A DNA stretch of 35,475 bases from Clostridiales bacterium (GCA_015055865.1 SVHK01000001.1:70628-106102), one strand, 5' to 3'. Shown: positions 23,252 through 30,815, numbered from the stretch's first letter. Made by a program: numbers and translations. The notes: generated by a model not told the origin, from the letters alone.

Positions 23252-23893
23252 ATGAAGAAATTTGTTTGTAAAGTATGCGGTTACGTTCACGTTGGTGAAA
23301 GCGCACCTGAAGCTTGCCCTAAGTGTAAGCAAGTAGGCGTATTTGAAGAAGTTAATCCTTTGAAAGGCACTCAAACGGAAGCTAACTTGGAAGCGGCGTT
23401 CGCAGGCGAATCTCAAGCAAGAAACAAATACACTTATTTCGCTAGCAAGGCTAAGAAGGAAGGGTTCAACCAAATCGCAGCGATTTTCGAAGAAACCGCA
23501 AAGAACGAACAAGAACACGCTAAAATGTGGTTTAAGCTTTTAAACGGCGGTGCGATTGGTTCGACGGCTGAAAACTTGAAAGCGGCTGCGGAAGGCGAAA
23601 ACTACGAATGGACGGATATGTACGCAGGATTCGCAAAAACTGCTCGCGAAGAAGGGTTCGATGAAATTGCGACCTTATTCGAAGGCGTTGCGGCGATTGA
23701 AAAGGAACACGAAGAAAGATACAAAAAGCTCCTTGCGAACGTTGAAGGCGGTTTGGTATTCTCTAAAGAAGGCGACGTTATTTGGCAATGCTCTAACTGC
23801 GGTCATATCGTAATCGGTAAGAAAGCTCCCGAAGTTTGCCCCGTTTGCGCGCATCCTCAAGCTTATTTCCAAGTAAAAGCTGAAAACTATTAA
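23252..23893 (+). CDS. Rubrerythrin with rubredoxin-like domains at both ends
   Basis: A 213-residue non-heme iron peroxidase. An N-terminal CxxC pair (Cys6, Cys9, Cys22, Cys25) forms a rubredoxin-like knuckle. The central four-helix diiron domain contains [27 protein letters not shown] and [13 protein letters not shown], supplying the Glu and His ligands. A second rubredoxin knuckle ends the protein (Cys180, Cys183, Cys196, Cys199). Classical rubrerythrin has only the C-terminal domain and reverse rubrerythrin only the N-terminal one; this has both. It reduces hydrogen peroxide in the cytosol of anaerobes. RBS AGGAG is upstream. Codon use is more biased than in its neighbours, consistent with high expression. 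Confidence 0.92.
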   Translation: MKKFVCKVCGYVHVGESAPEACPKCKQVGVFEEVNPLKGTQTEANLEAAFAGESQARNKYTYFASKAKKEGFNQIAAIFEETAKNEQEHAKMWFKLLNGGAIGSTAENLKAAAEGENYEWTDMYAGFAKTAREEGFDEIATLFEGVAAIEKEHEERYKKLLANVEGGLVFSKEGDVIWQCSNCGHIVIGKKAPEVCPVCAHPQAYFQVKAENY

Positions 23894-23939
23894 TTTTTGT
23901 CAATAACTTCCGTACTCTCCAATAACACGGAACTTATCA

Positions 23940-23975
23940 GGGCAGGTACGCATTACCGCGTACCTGCCCTTTTCA
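23940..23975 (+). terminator. Terminator after the rubrerythrin gene
   Basis: GGGCAGGTACG pairs with CGTACCTGCCC (11 bp) around 8 nt and is followed by four T residues. Confidence 0.85.
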
Positions 23976-24056
23976 TTTTATTTTTCTCGCGCTCCCGTGT
24001 GATTTTTAACGGAAATTTTTTCCAAACAAATTTTTATATAAAATACGAACATTTGT

Positions 24057-24085
24057 TTGACTTTTTATTTTTAAAGTGTTATACT
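24057..24085 (+). promoter_or_regulatory. Promoter of the radical SAM/DUF4130 pair
   Basis: TTGACT (24057-24062), a 17-nt spacer and TATACT (24080-24085) with an extended TGT. It is 31 nt before the start codon. Confidence 0.8.
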
Positions 24086-24116
24086 TGAAAAAAACAGGTA
24101 TTACTTAGGGGCGAAA

Positions 24117-25481
24117 ATGATTGACGAAGGAAGATTGAAAATTTTAACGGACGGCGCGAAATACGACGTATCTTGTTCTTCGTCGGGGTCTAGGCGAAAA
24201 AACGAAAAAGACGGGCTGGGGAACGCTTCGTTTGGGGGAATTTGTCATTCTTTCGCGCAAGACGGAAGATGTATTTCTTTGCTAAAAATTTTAATGAGTA
24301 ACGATTGCGTATTCGATTGTAGGTATTGCCCTAATCGACGGAGCGCGGACGTTCAACGCGCAACGGTTACCCCCGAAGAAGTTTGCGAATTGACGATGGA
24401 TTTTTATAGGCGGAATTATATCGAAGGCTTGTTTTTATCTTCTGCGGTCTATAAAAACCCCGACTACGCGATGGAGCTTTTGTTAAAAACGGTATTTTTG
24501 CTTAGAACGAAATACAAGTTTAACGGATATATCCATTTAAAAGGGATTCCGCACGCCGATAAACGTTTAATCGAACAATCGGCGAAACTCGTGGATAGAA
24601 TGAGTTATAACGTGGAACTGCCAAAGGAAGAGAGTTTAAAACTGCTCGCTCCGCAAAAAACGAAAGAGAGTATTTTAGGGCCGATGAATTTGCTTGCGAA
24701 CGGCAAAAAGGAATTTGCGCTCGAACGGAAAAATCGAACGGGTATCACGGCGAGAAAGGGAACGGAAAAATACCTGCCTGCCGGACAAACCACGCAAATG
24801 ATTGTCGGCGCGACTCCCGAAACGGACGGGCAAATTTTACGGCTTTCGCAAGCTATGTATCGAAAGTTCGATTTAAAACGGGTATATTATTCCAGCTATT
24901 TACCCGTCGTTTCCGACCCGATTTTGCCGAATGAAACGGTTGGATTGTTAAGAGAACATCGGCTCTATCAAGCGGATTGGCTAATGCGTTTTTACGGATT
25001 TTCTTCGGAAGAAATTTCGCCGTTGGACGAAAATTTGCCGATGGAATACGACCCTAAATGCGCTTGGGCGTTACGCAATATGCAATTTTTCCCTATTGAA
25101 GTAAACACGGCAAGCGTTGAAGAATTGCTCCGCGTACCCGGTATCGGCGCAAAAGGCGCGTACAAAATTATTTCGGCAAGAAAAAGTTGCGCTCTTTCTT
25201 TCGAACATTTGAAAAAAATGCGAATCGTTCTAAAACGGGCAAAGCACTTTATAACGGCGTCGGGGAAATTCTACGGCGAAAAAAAGCAAGAAAACGTAAA
25301 ATTTCATTTAATGCTCGCCGAACGGCAGGAAAACGCGAAACAACTCGATTTTTTTACCCTTTTACCGTCGCAAGCGGAAGAAAAAAATCAAATTTTACTC
25401 TCCGCTACTCAACGCGATAAAGAGTTCTTGCTGAACTCGTCGCCACAAATCGCTTCGTCCGTACTCTCGGGTCAATTATAA
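24117..25481 (+). CDS. Putative DNA modification/repair radical SAM protein
   Basis: A 454-residue radical SAM enzyme. The 4Fe-4S motif CxxxCxxC is in SNDCVFDCRYCPNR (about residues 60-75), followed by a partial SAM barrel. A helix-hairpin-helix DNA-binding motif lies near 345 (VNTASVEELLRVPGIGAKGAYKI). The architecture and the partner gene match the family annotated as putative DNA modification/repair radical SAM protein (TIGR03916), whose reaction has not been established as far as I know. The tail from 400 onward is polar and probably disordered. The start has AGGGG upstream. The partner follows 22 bp later on the same strand. Confidence 0.88.
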   Translation: MIDEGRLKILTDGAKYDVSCSSSGSRRKNEKDGLGNASFGGICHSFAQDGRCISLLKILMSNDCVFDCRYCPNRRSADVQRATVTPEEVCELTMDFYRRNYIEGLFLSSAVYKNPDYAMELLLKTVFLLRTKYKFNGYIHLKGIPHADKRLIEQSAKLVDRMSYNVELPKEESLKLLAPQKTKESILGPMNLLANGKKEFALERKNRTGITARKGTEKYLPAGQTTQMIVGATPETDGQILRLSQAMYRKFDLKRVYYSSYLPVVSDPILPNETVGLLREHRLYQADWLMRFYGFSSEEISPLDENLPMEYDPKCAWALRNMQFFPIEVNTASVEELLRVPGIGAKGAYKIISARKSCALSFEHLKKMRIVLKRAKHFITASGKFYGEKKQENVKFHLMLAERQENAKQLDFFTLLPSQAEEKNQILLSATQRDKEFLLNSSPQIASSVLSGQL

Positions 25482-25503
25482 AAACAAGGGGGCAGGTACG
25501 TCA

Positions 25504-26247
25504 ATGAGAAGGATATATCGAATAGATAAAAGTCTAGAAAGTTTTTTCACGGCGGTATTTTACGCCTACAACGATAAGAACGCCTACCTTACTTCCGCTG
25601 AAATTTTCCAGCCGGAATTAGAAGACACTATTTTTCGTTTAGAAAGCGAATCCGACAAGGCAGAACGCGTACAACGGACGATTTACAAAACCGACCCAAA
25701 GGCAAAACGCGAAATCGAACGCATTTTGCGTTCTAACCATTTTGAACGAGAACAAATCGCTTTTGAATACCTAAAACTCGTGATAAAACACGGAAAATCG
25801 GCAAGGGAGCGTTTGACGATTTCCGCCGTCAGGCGGGCGATGGACGAAGTAAAAAAAGTAGGCCACGAAGTCCACCGCTTGCACGGTTTTTTACGGTTTC
25901 AGGAATGTGAAAACGGCGTATATTACGGTGCTTGTTCACCCGATAACGATATTTTGGAACTACTCATTCCGCATTTCGTCGCGCGATTTACCAACCAAGC
26001 GTTCATTATTCACGACGTAAAACGCGGAAAAGCCGTTCTTTACAACGGCGAAAAATATCTCGTCGTACCTGCCAAAAACGCGTCCTTTCACTTAACCGAA
26101 AGAGAAAAAAGCGTCGTAGCGTTATGGAAAAAATATTATCATACCGTCGCAATCCCCAAACGAAAAAATTTACGGTTGATGAAAAACTATATGCCCGTTC
26201 GGTATTGGAAATATATGTGCGAAAAAGACGCCGACGATTTAAGATAA
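25504..26247 (+). CDS. DUF4130 / TIGR03915-type putative DNA metabolism protein
   Basis: A 247-residue soluble protein of the SAM-linked DUF4130 family. Typical features are YRIDKSLESFFTAVFYAY at the N-terminus, a central EVHRLHGFLRFQE, then PDNDILELLIPHFVARFTNQ and the C-terminal NYMPVRYWKYMCE. In other genomes this domain is adjacent to the same radical SAM protein, and in some it is fused to a uracil-DNA-glycosylase-like domain. No glycosylase domain is present here. The RBS is AAGGGGG about 12 nt upstream. It ends in a strong hairpin. The function is unknown; a joint role in DNA repair or modification is inferred from the pairing. Confidence 0.87.
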   Translation: MRRIYRIDKSLESFFTAVFYAYNDKNAYLTSAEIFQPELEDTIFRLESESDKAERVQRTIYKTDPKAKREIERILRSNHFEREQIAFEYLKLVIKHGKSARERLTISAVRRAMDEVKKVGHEVHRLHGFLRFQECENGVYYGACSPDNDILELLIPHFVARFTNQAFIIHDVKRGKAVLYNGEKYLVVPAKNASFHLTEREKSVVALWKKYYHTVAIPKRKNLRLMKNYMPVRYWKYMCEKDADDLR

Positions 26248-26249
26248 AC

Positions 26250-26278
26250 TCTGCCCCTGCTTTTTAAAGCAGGGGCAG
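26250..26278. terminator. Bidirectional hairpin between the DUF4130 gene and the feo cluster
   Basis: CTGCCCCTGCTTT and AAAGCAGGGGCAG form a perfect 13-bp stem between convergent genes. The following bases are AT-rich rather than pure T, but position and stability favour a shared terminator. Confidence 0.75.
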
Positions 26279-26284
26279 ATAATT

Positions 26285-26440
26285 TTATTCGGTTTTATCT
26301 TTTCTTTGACACGAGCATTGGCAACTTGCGCAATCGCAACCACAACTGCTCTTGCCCTGTTTCTTCCGTATTACGCTACGGACGATTACGCCTACTACGA
26401 CGGTTATAGAAAATATAATCACCGCAATATCCCAACCCAT
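26285..26440 (-). CDS. FeoB-associated Cys-rich membrane protein
   Basis: A 51-residue frame that is easily missed. One N-terminal membrane helix (MGWDIAVIIFSITVVVGVIV) is followed by a basic stretch (RSVIRKKQGKSS) and a Cys cluster (CGCDCASCQCSC, six cysteines). It ends in a charged tail. This is the pattern of the small FeoB-associated proteins found after feoB in Firmicutes, possibly a functional analogue of FeoC or an iron-delivery partner. AAGGAG stands 6 nt before the ATG. It begins 10 bp after the feoB stop and so belongs to the feoAB transcript. Confidence 0.88.
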   Translation of the reverse strand: MGWDIAVIIFSITVVVGVIVRSVIRKKQGKSSCGCDCASCQCSCQRKDKTE

Positions 26441-26450
26441 ACTAAACTCC

Positions 26451-28724
26451 TTAATTTTTCGTTTGTTTTTTGTTGTACGTTATAATCCCGACGGCAACCG
26501 CGCCAGCAACTGCAAGCCAGATAAACGCCGTCCACCACCACGAAAGTACGGTGTAGCAAATCGAACTTGCGATATACGAAGTCACTACCCAAAAAAGCAA
26601 CGTCCACTTAAATTTGCCTTTCCCGACTTCCCCTTTCGCTGCCGCAACCGCCGCAAAGCAAGGGATAGTCGTCATATTGAAGACGATAAACGCTACGAGC
26701 GCTTGCCAAGTAATTCCAGTACCGAGCGCCATTGCCATAACGTCCGTTGCGCCTTCCGCCGCAAGTTCAGGTACGGTAACGCCAGCGAATACCGCGGCAA
26801 GCGTGCCGAACGTTGCGATAACTTCTTCCTTTGCAATCAAGCCCGTAATCGCCGCTACGATAAATACCCAACCCGATTCGCCAAGTTGACTGCCGAACCC
26901 AAGCGGAGTGAATAACGGTTGCAAAATTTTACCAAGACTTGCTAAAATAGAATCGTTGACGTCCACCATTTTGAAGTTCCAACCGAAATTAGACAAGAAC
27001 CATACGACAATCGTCGACGCCAAAATAATGGTAAACACTTTTTCAATATAGTGTTTCGTCTTATCCCAAAGGTGAACGAGCAACCCTTTCGCACTGGGCG
27101 CGTGGTAAGGGGGTAATTCCATAATAAACGGCGTAATGTCCCCGCGTTGCGTAGTTTCGCGCATAACGATAATACTGATAAACGCAACCGCCATACCAAC
27201 GACGTACATTGAAAAACTGATGATACTGCCGTCGCCAAGTCCCGTCATATGCCCTACCGCGCCCGCAACGGCAACGAGTATGGGCAACTTCGCTCCGCAC
27301 GAGAAGAACGGAATCGTTCTAATCGTTAACGTGCGCTCTCTTTCGTCGAGCAGAGTACGGGTGTTGACCATAGCAGGTATGGAGCAACCGAACCCCATAA
27401 TCATTGGGATAAACGCTCTCCCTGAAATTCCGTAACGACGGAACAGTCTATCGAGAATAAACGCCACACGCGCCATATACCCCGTGTCTTCCAAAATGGA
27501 AAGAAGTAATAAAAGCGTCAAAATTTGCGGTACGAACGAGAGTACGCTACTAAGTCCGCTCAGTACGCCGTCGCCGATAAAGGATATTGCCCATTGCGAC
27601 GCACCTGCCCCCTCCATTAGCCCAATAATCCAATCGGAAATAGTGCTTGTTAAAAGGTCGGTCAGATTGAAAAGTACCACGCCAGGCGAATACAAAAGTC
27701 CGTCGTAGAAACAGCCAAGCAGGGATACGGCAAAGCTTGCAGGCACTAACTCGCCCGCCTCGTCCACGCGCATAAGCCCCAATTCTTCCAACGTGGGAAG
27801 TCCCCAAAGTCCGCTTAAGATAAATTCTTCCGCGAACGTGACGTGGAACACGGCAAACAAAATGAGTAAAAAGATGGGTATCCCGAACCACTTGTGCGTA
27901 ATGATTTTATCCGCTTTGTCTGATTTCGTTTCCGCCCACTCGTGCGCCGTTTTCTTAAGCAACGGCGAGTAATGCTCGGCTATGTATTTATATCTCGCGT
28001 CCGCAATCAACGCCTCGAAGTCCGTGCCGAACAGTTCGTCTTTAAAGCTTTCTTTAAACTGCGCCACTGCGCCGTTCGACGTCGGGTGCATTTCGCACTC
28101 AATTTTGTCCCCTTCGACGATTTTTACCGCGTGGAACAATGGATGCTCGACTTGTTGCGCTACTAATTCTTTTTGCACTTTCGCGATAATTTCCGCAAGT
28201 TTACTCTCGCCAAGTACCGTTCTTGCAATACATTTTTTCTTACTTTCCGCGTACGCGACTTGCATTAATTCGTCAAGCCCCTCTTCCTTTAACGCGGAAA
28301 CTTTCACCACAGGTACGCCCAAACGCCGTTCCAATGCTCGCTCGTCAATGCTGTCCCCCCTTTTTTCAAGTACGTCCATCATATTGAGCGCCACGACCAT
28401 GGGTACGTCAATTTCCAAAATTTGCGTCGTTAAATAGAGATTTCTTTCCAAATTAGTGACGTCCACGATATTGATAACGCAATCAGGCTCTTCGTCCAAA
28501 AGGAAGTTTCTAGACACGACTTCTTCGGGCGTGTAGGGCGACAAGGAATAAATCCCCGGCAAATCCACGATAGATACGGGTTCTGCGCATTTTTTATACG
28601 TCCCCTCTCTCTTATCCACCGTAACCCCAGGCCAATTCCCTACGTGCGCCGTGCTACCAGTCAAACAGTTGAAAAGAGTTGTTTTCCCCGAGTTGGGATT
28701 TCCCGCTAAAGCAAATTTAATCAT
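26451..28724 (-). CDS. feoB: Ferrous iron transport protein B
   Basis: A 757-residue Fe(II) transporter. The N-terminal G domain has G1 GNPNSGKTT (8-16), G3 in IVDLPGIYSLSPYTPEE and G4 NMMD. A helical regulatory region precedes the polytopic core, which holds the two Gate motifs (ILSILEDTGYMARVAFILDR and a second half ending near AFIVFNMTTIPCFAAVAA). The start is the ATG that overlaps the feoA stop (ATGA), with AGGAGG 10 nt upstream; an earlier in-frame ATG lies within feoA. feoA, feoB and the small Cys-rich gene form an operon under the iron-responsive promoter at 29002-29030. Confidence 0.96.
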   Translation of the reverse strand: MIKFALAGNPNSGKTTLFNCLTGSTAHVGNWPGVTVDKREGTYKKCAEPVSIVDLPGIYSLSPYTPEEVVSRNFLLDEEPDCVINIVDVTNLERNLYLTTQILEIDVPMVVALNMMDVLEKRGDSIDERALERRLGVPVVKVSALKEEGLDELMQVAYAESKKKCIARTVLGESKLAEIIAKVQKELVAQQVEHPLFHAVKIVEGDKIECEMHPTSNGAVAQFKESFKDELFGTDFEALIADARYKYIAEHYSPLLKKTAHEWAETKSDKADKIITHKWFGIPIFLLILFAVFHVTFAEEFILSGLWGLPTLEELGLMRVDEAGELVPASFAVSLLGCFYDGLLYSPGVVLFNLTDLLTSTISDWIIGLMEGAGASQWAISFIGDGVLSGLSSVLSFVPQILTLLLLLSILEDTGYMARVAFILDRLFRRYGISGRAFIPMIMGFGCSIPAMVNTRTLLDERERTLTIRTIPFFSCGAKLPILVAVAGAVGHMTGLGDGSIISFSMYVVGMAVAFISIIVMRETTQRGDITPFIMELPPYHAPSAKGLLVHLWDKTKHYIEKVFTIILASTIVVWFLSNFGWNFKMVDVNDSILASLGKILQPLFTPLGFGSQLGESGWVFIVAAITGLIAKEEVIATFGTLAAVFAGVTVPELAAEGATDVMAMALGTGITWQALVAFIVFNMTTIPCFAAVAAAKGEVGKGKFKWTLLFWVVTSYIASSICYTVLSWWWTAFIWLAVAGAVAVGIITYNKKQTKN

Positions 28725-28960
28725 TTTACTTCTACCTCCTTCATCACTACGCACGCCGCCTCCGTCTTTCTAAGCGTAAGCTCATACCCGCGCAAACTTA
28801 CTTCCAAAGGATCGCCAAACGGCGCTTTCCTCTTTAAGTAGACCATTGCTCCCGGCGTAACACCCATATCAAACAGCCTGCGCCGCATTGCGCCCTCGCC
28901 GTTGACAATTTTGATTACGCCCTTTTCGCCAATCTTAAATTCTGACAATAACTTTTCCAT
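28721..28960 (-). CDS. feoA: Ferrous iron transport protein A
   Basis: A 79-residue SH3-like protein: a G-KGVIKIVNGEGAMRRRLFD stretch, then MGVTPGAMVYLKRKAPFGDP, then RKTEAACVV. FeoA docks on FeoB and supports its activity in the cytosol. It overlaps feoB by 4 bp, so the two are translationally coupled. AGGAG precedes the ATG. The palindromic operator at 28977-28990 lies just ahead of its ribosome-binding site. Confidence 0.94.
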   Translation of the reverse strand: MEKLLSEFKIGEKGVIKIVNGEGAMRRRLFDMGVTPGAMVYLKRKAPFGDPLEVSLRGYELTLRKTEAACVVMKEVEVK

Positions 28961-28976
28961 TTTGCTCTCCTAAAAC

Positions 28977-28990
28977 TTAACCACGGTTAA
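28977..28990. promoter_or_regulatory. Probable DtxR/IdeR-type operator downstream of the feoA promoter
   Basis: TTAACC-AC-GGTTAA is a perfect 6-2-6 palindrome just after the predicted start site of feoA. A related site lies at 29039-29052 on the other side of the promoter. The adjacent DtxR-family gene makes it the likely ligand. Confidence 0.75.
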
Positions 28991-29001
28991 TTTTCGAACA
29001 T

Positions 29002-29030
29002 ATTATACCACTATTTTATTCGGGTGTCAA
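29002..29030 (-). promoter_or_regulatory. Promoter of feoAB
   Basis: TTGACA (29025-29030), a 17-nt spacer and TATAAT (29002-29007) on the minus strand: full consensus, bracketed by two TTAAC palindromes. Confidence 0.9.
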
Positions 29031-29038
29031 GCAAAAAA

Positions 29039-29052
29039 TTAACCTTAGTTAA
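29039..29052. promoter_or_regulatory. Second, upstream operator-like palindrome of feoAB
   Basis: TTAACCTTAGTTAA is an imperfect version of the 28977-28990 palindrome, 8 bp upstream of the -35 box. Two sites bracketing the promoter suggest cooperative repression. Confidence 0.65.
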
Positions 29053-29073
29053 AAAATTTTGGAATTTTTTTGC

Positions 29074-29109
29074 AAAAAAACTCCCTTAAGGCGGTTAAGC
29101 TTAAGGGAG
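29074..29109 (-). terminator. Terminator of the DtxR-type regulator gene
   Basis: CTCCCTTAAG and CTTAAGGGAG form a 10-bp stem, followed on the minus strand by seven T residues. It separates the regulator transcript from the feoAB promoter. Confidence 0.85.
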
Positions 29110-29140
29110 AGGATATATTATAATATTGTAAGGGAAAAAA

Positions 29141-29506
29141 TCAAACTTTTTCTTTCATTTTTTGGAAAGTTTCGTCTGATACGAGATGTTCCATACGACA
29201 AGCGTCTTCTTCGGCGGTTTGTTTAGAAACGCCGAGAGAGATTAAAAAATCGCGAATGATACAATGTTTTTGGAAAATTTCGTTCGCGCAAGACTTGCCC
29301 AGCGGAGTCAAGACGAGATGTTTGCCGTCTTCTTCGATATAGCCTTTTTCTATGAGGACTTTGACCGCTTTATTGACGGCGGCTTGCGAAACGTTCATTT
29401 TTCGCGCGACGTCGATACGGTGCACGACGGGATTTGTTTCCGCTATTAATAAAATACTCTCTAAATAGTCTTCTTCCGATTGACTGTGTTTGATAAAATC
29501 TACCAT
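29141..29506 (-). CDS. DtxR/MntR-family metal-dependent transcriptional regulator
   Basis: A 121-residue protein. A winged helix (SQSEEDYLESILLIAE, then RIDVARKMNVSQAAVNKAVK, then GYIEEDGKHLVLTPLGKSCA) is followed by the metal-binding dimerisation helices (IFQKHCIIRDFLISLGVSKQ, DACRMEHLVSDETFQKM). Residues equivalent to the metal ligands are visible in the Cys, Met, Glu and His around CRMEHLVS and in EIFQKH. The SH3-like third domain of DtxR is absent, as in MntR-sized members. It most likely controls feoAB through the flanking TTAACC palindromes; iron rather than manganese is inferred from this. The ATG with AAAGGAG upstream is preferred over the longer frame. Confidence 0.88.
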   Translation of the reverse strand: MVDFIKHSQSEEDYLESILLIAETNPVVHRIDVARKMNVSQAAVNKAVKVLIEKGYIEEDGKHLVLTPLGKSCANEIFQKHCIIRDFLISLGVSKQTAEEDACRMEHLVSDETFQKMKEKV

Positions 29507-29572
29507 TTTCTCTCCTTTATCCGCTAAAAATCCGAGCCGTTCCAAAGTTTACGGGAAGCAAGATTGCTTGTC

Positions 29573-29645
29573 AAACGACCGAAGGTTGCCACAGCGCAAC
29601 ACCGTATTTCGACGGTTATAAGACGAGCGTAGCGTCCCCAAAACT
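29573..29645. repeat. 73-bp direct duplication including the queA 3' coding end, copy 1
   Basis: These 73 bases are identical by eye to 29726-29798 (offset 153 bp). The last 30 bases equal the final codons and stop of queA, so a fragment of the gene end has been copied along with the element. Confidence 0.8.
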
Positions 29646-29661
29646 TATGGGAAGCAAGTTT

Positions 29662-29780
29662 GCTTGGCTTAGAACCGAGAAAGACAAGGCGCGCGAGGAA
29701 AACCTAAGGGAGTTTACTGAGTCGTAAACGACCGAAGGTTGCCACAGCGCAACACCGTATTTCGACGGTTATAAGACGAG
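29662..29780 (-). repeat. Dispersed hairpin element overlapping the queA 3' end (group E)
   Basis: On the minus strand the left arm GCTCGTCTTATAACC lies in the queA coding end and stop. The right arm at 29662-29676 is its near-inverted copy (12 of 15 positions). The interior has GTTTAC/GTAAAC (29724-29729, 29712-29717) nested in AACCT/AGGTT, where group A has AACTT/AAGTT. Confidence 0.8.
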
Positions 29781-30806
29781 CGTAGCGTCCCCAAAACTAA
29801 AGAACCTATACTCCTTTTCTACCGCGTATTTGTAAAGGTCTAAAATTTCTTCCCGTCCCGTTAAACAGGCAACTAACATAATGAGCGTACTTTCGGGAAG
29901 ATGGAAGTTGGTGATGAGCGCGTCCACGCATTTCATCTTATAGGGCGGATACAAAAAAATTTCCGTGTTTCCGCTTTTCGGCTCGACCATACCCCTATCG
30001 TTTGCCACGCTTTCAAGCGTTCGAACGGACGTCGTCCCCACCGCGATAACCCGTCTGCCTTCCGCTTTCGCTTGGTTGATAATTCTTGCCGATTCTTCGT
30101 CGATTTGGTAGTATTCCGAGTGCATTTTGTGGTCGGTAATAATCTCTTCGCTGACCGGTCTAAACGTACCCAATCCGACGTGGAGCAAAACTTGCGCGAT
30201 TTGCACGCCCTTATCTTTGATTTTTTCCAAAAGTTCGGGGGTAAAATGCAATCCTGCCGTCGGCGCGGCAGCCGACCCGTCCACCTTGCTATACACGGTG
30301 TTATACCGCGTTTGGTCTTGGAGTTTTTCTTTTATATACGGGGGCAAGGGCATCGTTCCCACTTTGGATAAAATATCTTCAAATACGCCGTCGTATTCAA
30401 ATTCCACGACACGTTCGCCCGTTTCCGTGACGTCTTTTACGGTAAAGCTCAATTCGTCGTTGACTTTCATTTTCACGCCGACTTTACCCTTTTTACCCGG
30501 ACGCATCAATACTTCCCACGTCTTTAAATCGTAACGTTTTAAAAGCAAAACTTCTACGAGTCCGCCGTGTGGCGTCAACGCGTACATTCTCGCAGGCAAA
30601 ACTTTGGTGTTATTCACGACTAAGACGTCGCCCGGTTTTAAATAATCTACCACGTCGCGAAAAATCTTGTTTTCCACCGTACGCGTTTCTCTATTATACA
30701 CCAAAAGCCGAGAAGAATCGCGCGGGGTTGCCGGCGTTTGCGCAATCAAGCGTTCGGGTAAATCGTAATAAAAATCGCTTTTTTTGTACTGTACTTTTTC
30801 TTCCAT
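29769..30806 (-). CDS. queA: S-adenosylmethionine:tRNA ribosyltransferase-isomerase
   Basis: A 345-residue protein with the QueA pattern: FYYDLPERLIAQTPATPRD, LLVYNRET, VVNNTKVLPARM, PTAGLHFTPELLEKI, HVGLGTFRPVSEE, and ITNFHLPESTLIMLV. It converts preQ1 at the tRNA wobble position to epoxyqueuosine using the ribosyl group of SAM. It is the last gene of ruvC-ruvA-ruvB-queA, a common Firmicutes order, starting 9 bp after ruvB. The ribosome-binding site is short (AAGG, close to the ATG), suggesting coupling. Its last codons overlap an inverted-repeat element and are duplicated downstream. Confidence 0.96.
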   Translation of the reverse strand: MEEKVQYKKSDFYYDLPERLIAQTPATPRDSSRLLVYNRETRTVENKIFRDVVDYLKPGDVLVVNNTKVLPARMYALTPHGGLVEVLLLKRYDLKTWEVLMRPGKKGKVGVKMKVNDELSFTVKDVTETGERVVEFEYDGVFEDILSKVGTMPLPPYIKEKLQDQTRYNTVYSKVDGSAAAPTAGLHFTPELLEKIKDKGVQIAQVLLHVGLGTFRPVSEEIITDHKMHSEYYQIDEESARIINQAKAEGRRVIAVGTTSVRTLESVANDRGMVEPKSGNTEIFLYPPYKMKCVDALITNFHLPESTLIMLVACLTGREEILDLYKYAVEKEYRFFSFGDATLVL

Positions 30807-30815
30807 AACCTTATT

